64,000 nt of DNA from Paracoccaceae bacterium (GCA_003605175.1 QWDA01000011.1:1-64000); one strand, 5' to 3'; positions 50,248 to 60,800 are shown, counted from the stretch's first letter. Program-made: numbers and translations. Notes: generated by a model from the letters alone, not told the origin.

Positions 50248-51078
50248 ATGGAAAGCCGGCAGACCGACACCTTGACCGCGTTCCCCGACACCCTGCCGAA
50301 TGCGCGCTCCGTCGCGGGCCATTTCGGCGAATGGCTGCAGGGCCGGCTCGGTCCCGCGGGGCCGGTGGCGTTGGTCACCATGCGCTGCGAGGCGCTCCGG
50401 GTGCATGTGGCACCGGGGTGCTCCGTGCCGCCGTTCGAGCCGGCAAGGATGGCGGCGTTCCGCGCCGCGCTCGGCCTTGACGCGGGCGACTGGCCGGCGC
50501 TCCGCCACGACATGCCGCTCGGCGCCGGCGCCGGCGGCTCGACCGCGAGCCTTGTCGCCTACGCCCGCGCGCTGGGCTTTCGCGGCCCGCCGGAGACGCT
50601 CGCGCGCGCCTGCCTCGCGGTGGAGGGCGCGAGCGATCCCTTGATGCTCGACGCGCCCGACCGGGTGCTTTGGGCCTCGCGCGAGGCCCGGGTCCTGCGC
50701 GTTCTCGCCCCGCCCCCCGCCGCGACCATCGTCGGCGGTTTCTGGGGCGCACCGGTCCCGACCGATCCGGGCGACGATGCCTTCGCCGATATCGCCGACC
50801 TCGCCGAGGCCTGGGCCGAGGCCACCCGGGCGGGCGACCTCGCCGGGGCCGCGCGCGTCGCCACCGCCTCCGCCGCCCGCTGCACCGCACTCCGCGGCGG
50901 CGCCGACCCGATGCAGGATCTCGCCCGCGACCTCGGCGCGCTGGGTGTCGTCCGCGCCCATACCGGCTCGGCCCGGGGCCTGATCTTTCCCCGGCACGGC
51001 GCGCCGGACCTCGCCCGCGAGCGCCTCGCCGATGCCGGCCTGACCGGCATCCTCGCCTTCGACACCGGCGGCGCATGA
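50248..51078 (+). CDS. GHMP-family L-threonine kinase, PduX-like
   Basis: A 276-residue GHMP kinase. The ATP loop is MPLGAGAGGSTASLVAYA (about residues 89-106) and the C-terminal HTGSARGLIFP corresponds to GHMP motif 3. PduX phosphorylates L-threonine to the O-3-phosphate that CobC decarboxylates into the aminopropanol linker. Position directly before cobD and cobC supports this assignment. It overlaps cobD by four bases. Confidence 0.82.
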   Translation: MESRQTDTLTAFPDTLPNARSVAGHFGEWLQGRLGPAGPVALVTMRCEALRVHVAPGCSVPPFEPARMAAFRAALGLDAGDWPALRHDMPLGAGAGGSTASLVAYARALGFRGPPETLARACLAVEGASDPLMLDAPDRVLWASREARVLRVLAPPPAATIVGGFWGAPVPTDPGDDAFADIADLAEAWAEATRAGDLAGAARVATASAARCTALRGGADPMQDLARDLGALGVVRAHTGSARGLIFPRHGAPDLARERLADAGLTGILAFDTGGA

Positions 51079-52013
51079 GCTTCGCCGCGATCATGCTCGC
51101 CGGGCTTGTGCTCGACGCCGCGGTTGGCTGGCCCGAGAGGCTGTTCCGCGCCATAGGCCACCCGGTCACCTGGCTCGGCGCGCTGATCGGCGCCTTCGAC
51201 CGGGGTCTCAACCGTGGCTCCCGCACCGCGCGGCTGGCGGGTGGCACGGCTTGCGTCGCGGTGACCTGTCTCGTCGCGGCGCTGCCCGCCTGGGCCGCGC
51301 AATCCTACCTCCCTGAAGGCTGGCCGGGCATCCTGATCGGCGGGCTCCTCGCCTGGCCGCTGATCGCGGCGCGGTCGCTCCACGATCACGTCGCCGCCGT
51401 CGCCCGCCCGCTCGCCGCCGGCGACATCGCCGGTGCCCGCCGCGCCGTGGCGATGATCGTCGGCCGCGATCCCGCGCGCCTCGACGAAGCCGGCATCGCC
51501 CGTGCCGCGCTGGAAAGCCTTGCCGAGAACGCCTCCGACGGAATCGTCGCGCCGCTCTTCTGGGGCGCCGTCGCGGGCCTGCCGGGGCTCGCGCTCTACA
51601 AGGCGATCAACACGATGGATTCGATGATCGGCCACCGCACCGAGCGCCACGAGGCCTTCGGCAAACCCGCCGCGCGGCTCGACGACGCGGCGAACTGGAT
51701 CCCGGCACGGCTCGCCGGGCTGCTCTTCGCGCTGGCGTCCCCCCGGCACCTCCGTACCGCGCTCGCGGTAATGCGCCGCGACGCGCCCGGGCATCGCTCG
51801 CCCAATGCCGGCTGGCCCGAGGGCGCGCTTGCCGGCGCGCTCGGCATCCGGCTCTCCGGCCCGCGCGCCTATGCCGACCGGGTCGCCGACGAGCCCTGGC
51901 TCAACTCCGGCGCCCCCGACCCGGCGCCGGGCGACCTCTCCCGCGGCCTCGCGCTCTACGGCCGGGCGATGGCACTCCTCGCCCTTGCGCTCCTCGCCGC
52001 AGCGCTGCTCTAA
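51075..52013 (+). CDS. cobD: adenosylcobinamide-phosphate synthase
   Basis: A 312-residue membrane protein of the CobD/CbiB family that joins adenosylcobyric acid to aminopropanol phosphate. Characteristic are LDAAVGWPERLFRAIGHPVTWLG at the N-terminus, SLAENASDGIVAPLFWGAVAGLPG near residue 150, and KAINTMDSMIGHRTERHEAFG. About five hydrophobic helices. It overlaps the PduX-like gene; cobC starts seven bases after its stop. Confidence 0.94.
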   Translation: MSFAAIMLAGLVLDAAVGWPERLFRAIGHPVTWLGALIGAFDRGLNRGSRTARLAGGTACVAVTCLVAALPAWAAQSYLPEGWPGILIGGLLAWPLIAARSLHDHVAAVARPLAAGDIAGARRAVAMIVGRDPARLDEAGIARAALESLAENASDGIVAPLFWGAVAGLPGLALYKAINTMDSMIGHRTERHEAFGKPAARLDDAANWIPARLAGLLFALASPRHLRTALAVMRRDAPGHRSPNAGWPEGALAGALGIRLSGPRAYADRVADEPWLNSGAPDPAPGDLSRGLALYGRAMALLALALLAAALL

Positions 52014-52020
52014 GGCGGCC

Positions 52021-53010
52021 ATGGAACAGGGCGAACGCGATCACGGCGGCAATCTCGAGCGGGCAATCGCGGCGCATGGCGGCGCGCCGGAGGACTGGAT
52101 CGACCTGTCGACCGGCATCAACCCGGTGCCCTATCCCGTGCCACCGATACCCGCCGAGGCCTGGACCCGGCTGCCGCCCCGCCCGGCGATGCGGCGCCTG
52201 ACCGGGGCCGCGGCGGCGGCCTATGGCACCGGCGCCACCGTGATCCCCTTCGCCGGCGCGCAGGCGGCGATCCAGGCGGTGCCGTTCCTCGTGCCGCCGT
52301 CCGAGGCGCGGATCCTCGCGCCGACCTATAACGAACATGCCGGCGCGCTCGCCGACAGCGGCTGGAGGGTGGCGGAGGTTCCCGACCTCGCCGCGCTCGA
52401 AGGCTCCGCGCTGGCGGTACTGGTGAACCCGAACAACCCGGACGGGCGGCGCCACGCGCCCGAGGCGCTGCTGGCGCTCGCGGGCAGGGTCGGCACGCTG
52501 GTGGTCGACGAAAGCTTCGCCGATCCGGAGCCCGCGCTTTCGCTCGCCCCGGCGCTGGCCGGCGGGCCGGGCAACATCGTGGTGCTGCGTTCCTTCGGCA
52601 AGTTCTACGGGCTCGCCGGGTTGCGGCTGGGCTTCGCGCTGGCGACCGGGAACCGGGCGCGCCGTCTCGCCGAGCTCGCCGGGCCATGGCCGGTCTCCGG
52701 CCCCGCCATCGAGATCGCCGCGCTGGCGCTCGCCGATACCGCCTGGGAGAAGGCCACCGCCGCCCGGCTCGCCTCGGACGCAAGCCGCCTCGACGGGCTG
52801 GCCGAGCGCGCGGGCTGGACGCTCACCGGCGGAACGCCGCTCTTCCGGACCTACGCCACTCCCGACGCCGCCAGCGCCCGCGAGCGCCTGGCGCGGCACC
52901 GGATCTGGAGCCGGATCTTCCCCTATGCGCCGCGCTGGATCCGGCTCGGCCTGCCGGGCACCGAGGAGGGCTGGGCCCGGCTCGCCACGGCGCTGGGGGA
53001 AACGGGATGA
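52021..53010 (+). CDS. cobC: threonine-phosphate decarboxylase / cobalamin PLP aminotransferase-like protein
   Basis: A 329-residue fold-type I PLP enzyme (class II aminotransferase-like). HGGNLERAIAAHG and WIDLSTGINPVPYP at the N-terminus are CobC marks; the PLP Lys is in SFGKFYGLAGLRLGF near residue 200 and the Asn-Pro-x-Asn-Pro motif reads NPNNPDG. It supplies (R)-1-amino-2-propanol phosphate for the CobD step. Confidence 0.92.
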   Translation: MEQGERDHGGNLERAIAAHGGAPEDWIDLSTGINPVPYPVPPIPAEAWTRLPPRPAMRRLTGAAAAAYGTGATVIPFAGAQAAIQAVPFLVPPSEARILAPTYNEHAGALADSGWRVAEVPDLAALEGSALAVLVNPNNPDGRRHAPEALLALAGRVGTLVVDESFADPEPALSLAPALAGGPGNIVVLRSFGKFYGLAGLRLGFALATGNRARRLAELAGPWPVSGPAIEIAALALADTAWEKATAARLASDASRLDGLAERAGWTLTGGTPLFRTYATPDAASARERLARHRIWSRIFPYAPRWIRLGLPGTEEGWARLATALGETG

Positions 53011-53630
53011 GTTTTTCCGAACACCACCGTGCGGCGCTCGTCGAGATCATGCGCTGGCGCCGCGACGTGCGGCATTTCCGGCCCGACCCGCTGCCCGAGG
53101 GCGCGCTCGAGACCCTGCGGCAGGCGATGGACCTCGCCCCTTCGGTCGGCAATGCGCGGCCCTGGCGGGTGATCCGCGTCCGCGATCCGGAGCTCCGTGC
53201 CGCGGTCCGGGCCGAGTTTACCCGCTGCAATGCGGAGGCGGCCGGGGTCTATGACGAGGAGGAGCGGCAGGAATACCTGCGGCTGAAGCTCGCCGGGCTC
53301 GACGCGGCACCCGAGCAGCTCGCGGTCTTCACCGAGACGGCACCCGAGGCGGGACGCGGCCTCGGACGGCGGACCATGCCGGAAACGCTGGAACAGTCCA
53401 CCGCGATGGCGATCCATGCGCTGTGGCTGGCGGCAAGGGCGGCGAATATCGGCCTCGGCATGGTCTCGATCCTGGAGCCCGCCCGGATCGCAGCCCTGTT
53501 CGACGCGCCGGAAAGCTGGCGTTTCACCGCCTATCTCTGCCTCGGCCTCCCGGAATTCGAGGACGACACGCCGCTCTTGCACCGGGCCGACTGGCAGCGG
53601 AACCTGCCCACGTCCTGGGAGGACCGCTAG
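53007..53630 (+). CDS. bluB: 5,6-dimethylbenzimidazole synthase
   Basis: A 207-residue flavin-destroying enzyme that turns FMNH2 and oxygen into the lower ligand base. MRWRRDVRHFRPDPLP (residues 15-30), DLAPSVGNARPWR with the catalytic-region Ser, and EQSTAMAIHALWLAAR are characteristic of BluB. It overlaps cobC by four bases and ends the operon. Its presence implies aerobic DMB synthesis. Confidence 0.94.
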   Translation: MSFSEHHRAALVEIMRWRRDVRHFRPDPLPEGALETLRQAMDLAPSVGNARPWRVIRVRDPELRAAVRAEFTRCNAEAAGVYDEEERQEYLRLKLAGLDAAPEQLAVFTETAPEAGRGLGRRTMPETLEQSTAMAIHALWLAARAANIGLGMVSILEPARIAALFDAPESWRFTAYLCLGLPEFEDDTPLLHRADWQRNLPTSWEDR

Positions 53631-53669
53631 GGGCGGGAACTGGCGACCCTTTCCGGATGAACGAAACGC

Positions 53670-53836
53670 AAGCCGGGCGAGCGCCTGCCCGTGGGATGGC
53701 GCCGCAACAGTTGAGCGGCGCGCTTTATCTCACCAGCCCCGCCGTACAACCGTTCAGAGCGGAACGGCACCAAAGCGCCAGCCCGTGGGGCGGGCAGGCG
53801 CTCGCCCGGCGCCTTCGGCGCGATTCGGGCGGGGGA
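53670..53836. repeat. dispersed inverted-repeat element, copy B
   Basis: The left arm 53670-53708 is identical over 39 bases to 4077-4115, and the right arm (about 53773-53836) matches 4181-4242 with one change. The inner 65 bases differ between copies. It fills the spacer between the convergent bluB and cobQ genes, so it may also serve as a transcription terminator. Confidence 0.72.
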
Positions 53837-53882
53837 CAGTACGACTGTGAAAATGCCTGTGTTTCCGCGGAAACGTCTCGCC

Positions 53883-55328
53883 CTAACTTGCAAGCTCGAG
53901 CAGACCGGCAACGTCGAGATGCGCCTCGAGGTGATCCGCCAGCGCGTCGAGCACCGCCTCCACCCGACCGTCATAGCCCAGATCCGAGGCCACGCCGAAC
54001 CCCGCGAGCCAGGCCCGGCGGAACCCGTCCTCGGCGAACATGCCGTGGAGATAGCTCCCCGCCACCCGCCCGTCGGGCGAGACCGCCCCCTCGGGCCGGC
54101 CCGCCACCGTCGCGAAGGGCCGGGCGCAATCGGCGCCCTCGGTCCGGCCGATATGGATCTCGTAGCCCGAAAACCCCTGCCCCGTCGCCGCGTGCACCGC
54201 CGCGACCCGGCTGAGCCGCTTGTCGCCGCCCATCACGGTCTCGACCGCGAGCAACCCGAGCCCCGGCGTCTCGCCCGGTCGCCCCTCGATCCCGTCCGGA
54301 TCGGCGACCGAAGCGCCCAGCATCTGGTAGCCGCCGCAGATCCCGAGCACATGGCCGCCGCGCCGGAAATGCGCCTGCAGGTCCACATCCCAGCCCTGGT
54401 CGCGCAGGAAGGCGAGATCGCCCCGCGTCGATTTCGAGCCGGGCAGGATCACCACATCGGCATCGCCCGGGATCGCCGCGCCCGGCGCCAGCATGGTGAC
54501 GCGCAGGCCGGGCTCCTGCGCCAGCGGGTCGAGATCGTCGAAATTCGCGATCCGCGACAAGCGCAGGCAGACCACGTGCAGCCCCTCCCGGCGCGGCGCC
54601 GAGGCGATGTCGAGCGCATCCTCCGCCGGCAGCCGCCAGGCCTCGGCGAACCAGGGCAGCACGCCATAGCCGCGCCAGCCGGTGCGCTCCGCGATCGCCG
54701 CATAGCCATCGTCGAACAGCGCCGGATCGCCCCGGAACTTGTTCACGAGAAACCCCCGCACCAGCGCTTCATCCTCCGACGCGAGCACCGCCTGGGTGCC
54801 GACGATCTGCGCGATCACGCCGCCCCGGTCGATATCGCCGCACAGGACCACCGGCACCCCCGCCGCGGCGGCGAAGCCCATATTGGCGATGTCGCCGGCG
54901 CGGAGATTGATTTCGGCGGGGCTGCCCGCCCCTTCGACGATCACCAGGTCGTGCCGGGCCTTCAGCCGGCCGAAACTCTCCAGCACCGCGCCCATCAAGG
55001 TCGGCTTCAGCGCGGCATAGTCGCGCGCCTTCGTGGTGGTCAGCCGCCGGCCCTGCACCACCACCTGCGCGCCGATATCGGTCTCGGGCTTCAGGAGCAC
55101 CGGGTTCATGTCGGTCAGGGGCTCCAGGCCGCAGGCTCGCGCCTGCAGGGCCTGCGCCCGGCCGATCTCGCCGCCATCGGCGGTGACGGCCGCGTTGTTC
55201 GACATGTTCTGCGGCTTGAACGGCGCCACGCTCAGCCCGCGCCGCAGCGCCGCGCGGCAGAGCCCGGCGACCAGCACCGACTTGCCGACGTTCGAGCCGG
55301 TGCCCTGGAGCATCAATGCGCGGCTCAT
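53883..55328 (-). CDS. cobQ: cobyric acid synthase
   Basis: A 481-residue glutamine amidotransferase that amidates four side chains of adenosylcobyrinic a,c-diamide. The N-terminal dethiobiotin-synthetase-like ATPase loop is [18 protein letters not shown], with [12 protein letters not shown] next; the C-terminal class I glutaminase carries the nucleophilic Cys in [10 protein letters not shown] near residue 335. It lies 124 bases downstream of cobO on the same strand. Confidence 0.94.
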   Translation of the reverse strand: MSRALMLQGTGSNVGKSVLVAGLCRAALRRGLSVAPFKPQNMSNNAAVTADGGEIGRAQALQARACGLEPLTDMNPVLLKPETDIGAQVVVQGRRLTTTKARDYAALKPTLMGAVLESFGRLKARHDLVIVEGAGSPAEINLRAGDIANMGFAAAAGVPVVLCGDIDRGGVIAQIVGTQAVLASEDEALVRGFLVNKFRGDPALFDDGYAAIAERTGWRGYGVLPWFAEAWRLPAEDALDIASAPRREGLHVVCLRLSRIANFDDLDPLAQEPGLRVTMLAPGAAIPGDADVVILPGSKSTRGDLAFLRDQGWDVDLQAHFRRGGHVLGICGGYQMLGASVADPDGIEGRPGETPGLGLLAVETVMGGDKRLSRVAAVHAATGQGFSGYEIHIGRTEGADCARPFATVAGRPEGAVSPDGRVAGSYLHGMFAEDGFRRAWLAGFGVASDLGYDGRVEAVLDALADHLEAHLDVAGLLELAS

Positions 55329-55388
55329 CTCCGGCCGGGCCTCCCCTCGACCGGGAGCGCTGAAGCGCTGGCGGCGGCGTCACGCGCC

Positions 55389-55436
55389 TCCCCCTCCCCT
55401 GGGAGGGGGAAAGAGGGGGAGGGGAGTGCGGGGCCG
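55389..55436. repeat. low-complexity C/G-run hairpin between cobO and cobQ
   Basis: TCCCCCTCCC faces GGGAGGGGGA, and a further AGGGGGAGGGGAG and GGGG follow on the plus strand, giving at least four G-tracts in 35 bases. The sequence can form a hairpin and possibly a G-quadruplex in the intergenic mRNA or DNA. It lies within a 124-base same-strand gap. Confidence 0.5.
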
Positions 55437-55452
55437 GAACCGAGGGCCATCC

Positions 55453-56064
55453 TCAAAACTCCACCCCCTTCTGCGCCTTCACGCCGTCGCGGAACGGGTG
55501 CTTGACCAGCGTCATCTCGGTCACCAGGTCGGCCGCCTCGATCAGCTCGGGCTTGGCGTTGCGGCCGGTCAGGCAGACATGGGTCATCGGCGGCTTTTCC
55601 TCCAGCAGGAACTCCACCACCTCGTCGATATCGAGATAGTCGTAGCGCAGCGCGATGTTGATCTCGTCGAGCAGGACGAAGCGGATCTCCGGGTCGAGGA
55701 TCTGTTGCTTGGCGATCTCCCAGCCGCGCCGCGCCGCCGCGATGTCGCGCTCGCGGTCCTGCACCTCCCAGGTGAAGCCCTCGCCCGAAACGAAGAACCG
55801 GCACGCCCCGGAAAACCGCGTCCGGATCATCTCCGCCTCGCCGGTGATCCAGTTGCCCTTGATGAACTGCACCACCGCGCAGGGCATCCCGTGCGCGATG
55901 CAGCGCAGAATCATCCCGAAGCCGGAAGACGACTTGCCCTTCCCCGCGCCGGTATGGACGATCACCAGCCCCTTCTCCTCGGTCTTCGTCTCCATCATCC
56001 GGTCGCGCGCCGCCTTGATCTTCTTCATCTTTTCGGCGTGGCGTGTGTTCTCGTCGCTCTGCAT
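55453..56064 (-). CDS. cobO: cob(I)yrinic acid a,c-diamide adenosyltransferase
   Basis: A 203-residue CobO/CobA-type adenosyltransferase that attaches the upper adenosyl ligand. The P-loop is HTGAGKGKSSSGFGM (residues 37-51), followed by VVQFIKGNW, and the C-terminal PPMTHVCLTGRNAKPELIEAADLVTEM. Start ATG 56064. Its promoter region is back to back with the riboswitch, but the riboswitch is on the opposite strand. Confidence 0.95.
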   Translation of the reverse strand: MQSDENTRHAEKMKKIKAARDRMMETKTEEKGLVIVHTGAGKGKSSSGFGMILRCIAHGMPCAVVQFIKGNWITGEAEMIRTRFSGACRFFVSGEGFTWEVQDRERDIAAARRGWEIAKQQILDPEIRFVLLDEINIALRYDYLDIDEVVEFLLEEKPPMTHVCLTGRNAKPELIEAADLVTEMTLVKHPFRDGVKAQKGVEF

Positions 56065-56120
56065 CTTCGGTCCTCGTTCTTGACAAGCCGTGCCATGGCG
56101 GCGCAACTGCGGCCTGCGCT

Positions 56121-56298
56121 GGTGCCTGCGCAAGCAGGTGAAAAGGGAATGTGCAGCCGCGGGCGCCGCGGTCAAGCACAGCCGCCCCCGCGACCGTGAC
56201 CGGAGAGGTCGCCCGGATGCCACTGGCCCCACGGCCGGGAAGGCGCGGCGACCGCGGGCCCCGAAGGGGCCGGGATCCGCAAGCCGGGAGACCTGCCC
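56121..56298 (+). ncRNA. cobalamin riboswitch
   Basis: The plus strand carries the ordered conserved blocks of the B12 riboswitch: GGTGCC with AAAGGGAA (P3/J region, 56121-56149), GCCGCCCCCGCGACCGTGA (B12-box neighbourhood, about 56190-56208), GCCACTGG, GGGAAGGC, and the closing AAGCCGGGAGACCTGCC (56281-56297). It begins 286 bases ahead of the DUF1636 gene and should shut off the DUF1636-cobW-cobN operon when adenosylcobalamin is plentiful. Confidence 0.92.
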
Positions 56299-56406
56299 GC
56301 GCAGACGACGAAACCGGACGGGGGGTTCCGGTGTCGGGATCCGCGCCGATGCGCGCCCGTCCCGCCATCAGCCCCGGCGTTCCCTGGCGAACTGGACGGC
56401 CCGACG

Positions 56407-56817
56407 ATGAAAGACGCGCATATCCCCGCGCCCACCGAGCTCCTGGTCTGCATCACCTGCCGAGGCCAGCGCGAGCTGCCCGGCGACGACCGCCGCCCCG
56501 GCCGCCTTTTGCACGACCTCCTCGCCGCCCGCGCGCTCCCCGAAGGCGTGACGCTCCGCGCCGTCGAGTGCCTGCAGAACTGCGAGGCCGGTTGCACCGT
56601 GGCGCTGCGCGGCGGCAACCGCTGGACCTATGTGTTCGGAAAGATCGACGAAGCGTCGCAGGCGGACATGCTCCTGGACGGCGCGGCGCTCTATCACGCC
56701 ACCGAGGACGGGCTGATCCCCTGGCGCCAGCGCCCCGAACACTTCAAGCGGAACTGCGTCGCGCGGGTGCCGCCGCAGAATTTCAACGATGCCTTGGAAA
56801 GGGCCGACGATGACTGA
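56407..56817 (+). CDS. DUF1636 metal-binding protein
   Basis: A 136-residue DUF1636 protein. Cysteines at LLVCITCRGQ and VECLQNCEAGC form a ferredoxin-like CxxC...CxxxCxxxC set, so it may bind a metal or FeS cluster. Genes of this family regularly precede cobW in alphaproteobacterial cob operons, suggesting a role in cobalt handling; the activity is not established. It overlaps cobW by eight bases. Confidence 0.85.
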   Translation: MKDAHIPAPTELLVCITCRGQRELPGDDRRPGRLLHDLLAARALPEGVTLRAVECLQNCEAGCTVALRGGNRWTYVFGKIDEASQADMLLDGAALYHATEDGLIPWRQRPEHFKRNCVARVPPQNFNDALERADDD

Positions 56818-57868
56818 TCTTGCGAAACTCCCCGTCACGGTGATCACCGGCTTCCTCGGCTCGGGGAAGACCACGCTGATCCGCGAGCTGATGAAGAACC
56901 CCGGCGGACGGCGGCTGGCCGTTGTCGTCAACGAATTCGGCGACGTGGGCGTCGACGGCGAGATCCTGAAGGGCTGCGCGATCCCCGATTGCCCGGAGGA
57001 AAACATCGTCGAACTGGCGAATGGCTGCATCTGCTGCACCGTGGCCGACGATTTCATCCCGACCATCGAGGCCTTGATGGCGCTCGACCCGCGGCCCGAC
57101 CACATCCTGATCGAGACCTCCGGCCTGGCGCTGCCGAAACCGCTCCTGAAGGCCTTCGACTGGCCCGATATCCGCTCGCGCATCACCGTGGATGGGGTGA
57201 TCGCGCTCGCCGATGCCGAGGCCGTGGCGGCGGGCCGCTTCGCGCCCGACGTGGCCCGTGTCGACGCCCAGCGGCAGGCCGATGACTCGATCGACCACGA
57301 AACCCCGCTGTCGGAAGTGTTCGAGGACCAGATCTCCTGCGCCGATATCGTGCTCCTGACCAAGCCCGACCTCGCCGGCCCGGAGGGCGTCGCGCGGGCG
57401 AAGGAGATCATCGCCGCCGAGGCGCCGCGCCCGCTGCCGGTGGTCGAGGTGGCCGAGGGTGTGGTGGATCCGCGCGTGATCCTCGGCCTCGAAGCCGCCG
57501 CCGAGGACGACATCGACGCCCGCCCCTCGCATCACGACGGCGCGCCCGAGCACGACCACGACGATTTCGAGAGCATCGTCGTCGAGATCCCCGAGCTCGA
57601 CGACCCGGCGCAGCTCGTCGCCGCCATCGAGCACCTCGCCACCACGCGCAACATCCTCCGCGTCAAGGGCTACGCCGCCGTGCGCGGCAAGCCGATGCGC
57701 CTTCTCGTCCAGGCCGTGGGCGCGCGGGTGCGCCACCAGTTCGACCGGCCCTGGAAGCCGGGCGAAGCCCGCGCCGGGCGGCTCGTGGTGATCGCCGAGC
57801 ATGACGACATCGTGCCCGACGCGATCCGCGCGGCGCTCGGCGCCGTCGCCACGGAACCCGCCGAGTAG
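56810..57868 (+). CDS. cobW: cobalamin biosynthesis GTPase CobW
   Basis: A 352-residue COG0523 GTPase and likely cobalt chaperone for CobN. P-loop GFLGSGKTTLIRE (residues 14-26), metal site NGCICCTV near residue 74, TKPD guanine motif, and a His-rich stretch SHHDGAPEHDHDD near residue 245. The start ATG 56810 is inside the DUF1636 stop region; an upstream ATG at 56789 lacks similarity. Three bases separate it from cobN. Confidence 0.93.
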   Translation: MTDLAKLPVTVITGFLGSGKTTLIRELMKNPGGRRLAVVVNEFGDVGVDGEILKGCAIPDCPEENIVELANGCICCTVADDFIPTIEALMALDPRPDHILIETSGLALPKPLLKAFDWPDIRSRITVDGVIALADAEAVAAGRFAPDVARVDAQRQADDSIDHETPLSEVFEDQISCADIVLLTKPDLAGPEGVARAKEIIAAEAPRPLPVVEVAEGVVDPRVILGLEAAAEDDIDARPSHHDGAPEHDHDDFESIVVEIPELDDPAQLVAAIEHLATTRNILRVKGYAAVRGKPMRLLVQAVGARVRHQFDRPWKPGEARAGRLVVIAEHDDIVPDAIRAALGAVATEPAE

Positions 57869-57871
57869 CCC

Positions 57872-60800
57872 ATGCACGTCGTCTTCCGCGAAAGCCACGG
57901 CCTCGAAGAGACGGAGACGCCGACCGATCTGGGCCAGAGCCCGGCGGATCTGGTCGTGCTCTCCTTCTCCGACAGCGACCTCGGCGCCTTCGCGGAAGCC
58001 TGGCACCGGGCGGCGGGCGGGCTGCCCACATTGCGGCTCGCAAATCTCGCGGCGCTGAAGCATCCCTTGTCGGTCGACACCTATGTCGAGAACACGCTCT
58101 CCGGCGCGAAGGGCATCCTGATCCGGCTGATCGGCGGCGTGCCCTACTGGCAATACGGGCTCCAGCAGGTCGCGGCGCTGGCCGAGGCCAAGGGCATCGC
58201 CGTCGCCGTCCTGCCCGCCGACGGCCGCCCCGACCCGCGCCTCGACGCCTTCTCGACGCTGCCCGTCTCCACGCTCCGCCGGCTCCAGCATCTCTGCGAC
58301 GCGGGCGGCACCGTCGCCGCCGGCGCCGCGCTGGCGCAACTCGCCCTCGCCGCCGGGCTCTACGCAAGCCCCGTCCCCGGCGCCAAGGTGCTCCCCACGG
58401 TCGGCGCCTGGACCCCGGAGCACGGCGTCACCTGCCCGGTTCTCGCGCAGCGGCCCGGCGACCGGCCCCGGATTCTCCTCGCCTTCTACCGCGCCTATCT
58501 CACCGCCGCCGATCTCGCCCCCGTCGAGGCGCTCTACCGCGCGTTTGAAGGCCGGGGCTACGACGTGCTCGCCCTCTTCGCACCATCGCTGAAGGAGCCC
58601 GAGGCCGCCCTCTGGCTCCGCCGCCAGGTCGCGCATTTCGCCCCCGCCGCCATCGTCAACGCCACCGCGTTCAGCGGCAAGGGCGGCGACGGCACATCGC
58701 CGCTCGACGCCGCCGGCGTGCCCGTCTTCCAGGTGGCGCTCGCCACCTCGAGCCGCGAGGCCTGGGCCGAGGCCGAGCGCGGCCTCTCCCCCGCCGATCT
58801 CGCCATGCACGTCGTCCTGCCCGAGGTGGACGGGCGGCTCCTCGCCGGCGTGGCCTCGTTCCGCGATCCGGGCGAGCGCGACCCGGCGCTCGAATTCCGC
58901 CGCCACGCCCACCGCGCCGAACCCGAGCGCATCGAGGCCATCGTGGCCCGCGTCGAGGGCTGGCTCGGGCTGGCCCGCAAACCCGCGCCAGCGCGCCGCG
59001 TCGCCCTCGTACTCTCCACCTATCCCGGCAAGGACTGGAACCTCGGCCACGCCGTGGGCCTCGACGCCCCCGCCTCCGCCGAAGCGATTCTCGAAGACTT
59101 CGCGGATGCGGGCTACGACACTGCCCCGCCGGGCCCCGATCTCCCGGCACGGCTCGCCGCCCGCGAGATCCGCTGGAGCCTCGCAGAATACCGCGAGGCC
59201 CTCGCCACCCTGCCGCCCGCGCTCCGGACCGCGCTCGACACCGCCTGGGGCGCCCCCGAGGACGACCCCGACGCCGAAGACGGCGCCTTCCGTTTCGCCG
59301 CCCTGCGCCTCGGAAAGGCACTCGTCGCGCTGCAACCCGAACGCGGCACCCGCGCCAGCCGCGACAACGAGTACCACGACCTCGCCCGCACCCCGCGCCA
59401 CGCCTATGTCGCCTTCTACCTCTGGCTCCGCCGCGAGGTGGACGCGCTCGTCCATATCGGCGCCCATGGCACGCTCGAATGGCTGCCCGGCAAATCGGTC
59501 GCGCTTTCGGATGCCTGCTGGCCCGAGGCGCTGACCGGCGCAATGCCGGTGGTCTACCCGTTCATCGTCAACGATCCCGGCGAGGCCGCGCAGGCCAAGC
59601 GCCGGATCGGTGCCGTCACCCTCGGCCACATCCCCCCGCCCTTGCGCCAAAGCGCCACGCCCGACCGGCTCGCGCGGCTCGAAACCCTGCTCGACGAGTT
59701 CTCCAATGCCGACGGGCTCGACCCGCGCCGCCGCGACCGGCTGCAAGCCGACATCCGCGCCGAGGCGCAGGCGCAGGGCGTCGAGGACGATCTCGGCCTC
59801 GACCGCGCCGCCTCCACCGCCGAGGCGATCACGCGGATCGACCGCTTCGTCTGCGACATCAAGGAAAGCCAGTTCGGCGAGGGCCTGCATATCTGGGGCC
59901 GCCCGGCCCGGCCCGGCGCGGGCTTCGACACCGCCGCCTCCACCGCCGCCGAACGCCAGGCGCTCCTCGACGCGCTCGACGGGCGCCGGATCGCGCCGGG
60001 CCCCTCGGGCTCGCCCTATCGCGGCCGCTCCGATGTGCTGCCGACCGGGCGCAACATCTTCACCACCGATCCCCGCGCGGTGCCGACCCGCTCGGCCCAT
60101 GCCCAGGGCGTGAAGCTCGCCGAGGAGCTGGTGCGGCTCCATCTCCAGACCGAGGGCGACTGGCCGCGCGGGCTGATCGTCGACCTCTGGGGCTCGGCCA
60201 CGATGCGCACGGCCGGCGAGGAATTCGCCATGGCGCTGCACCTCCTTGGCGTGAAACCGGTCTGGGACAAAGGTTCCGAGCGGGTCTCCGGCCTCGAGAT
60301 CCTGCCCATCGCCGAGCTGGACCGCCCGCGGATCGACGTCACCCTCCGCGTCTCGGGCCTGTTCCGCGACGTCTTCCCGGCGCTCTCGGCGCTCTTCGCC
60401 CAGGCCGTCCGCGCGCTTTCCGAGCGCGACGAGGCGCCCGACTGGAACCCCTATGCCGGCCGCGCCGACCTCGCCCGGGTCTACGGCCCCGCACCGGGCA
60501 GTTTCGGTCTCGGCATGGGGCACGCCGCCGAGGATTACACGCCCGAGGGCCGCCGCGCCGCCGGGGAGGCCTGGCTCTCCGCCTCCGCCTGGGCGCTCGA
60601 CGGCGACGCCGCCGCCCGCGACGAAACCGGCATCCGCAGCCGCGTGGCCCAGGCCGACAGCTTCGTCCATCTCCAGGACCTGCCCGAGACCGACCTCCTC
60701 CTCGCCGCCGACTACGCAGCACACGAGGCCGGTTTCGCCGCCGCCCAGGCCGTCACAGGCGGCAGCGCCGCGCTCTACCATCTCGACGCGACCGACCCGG

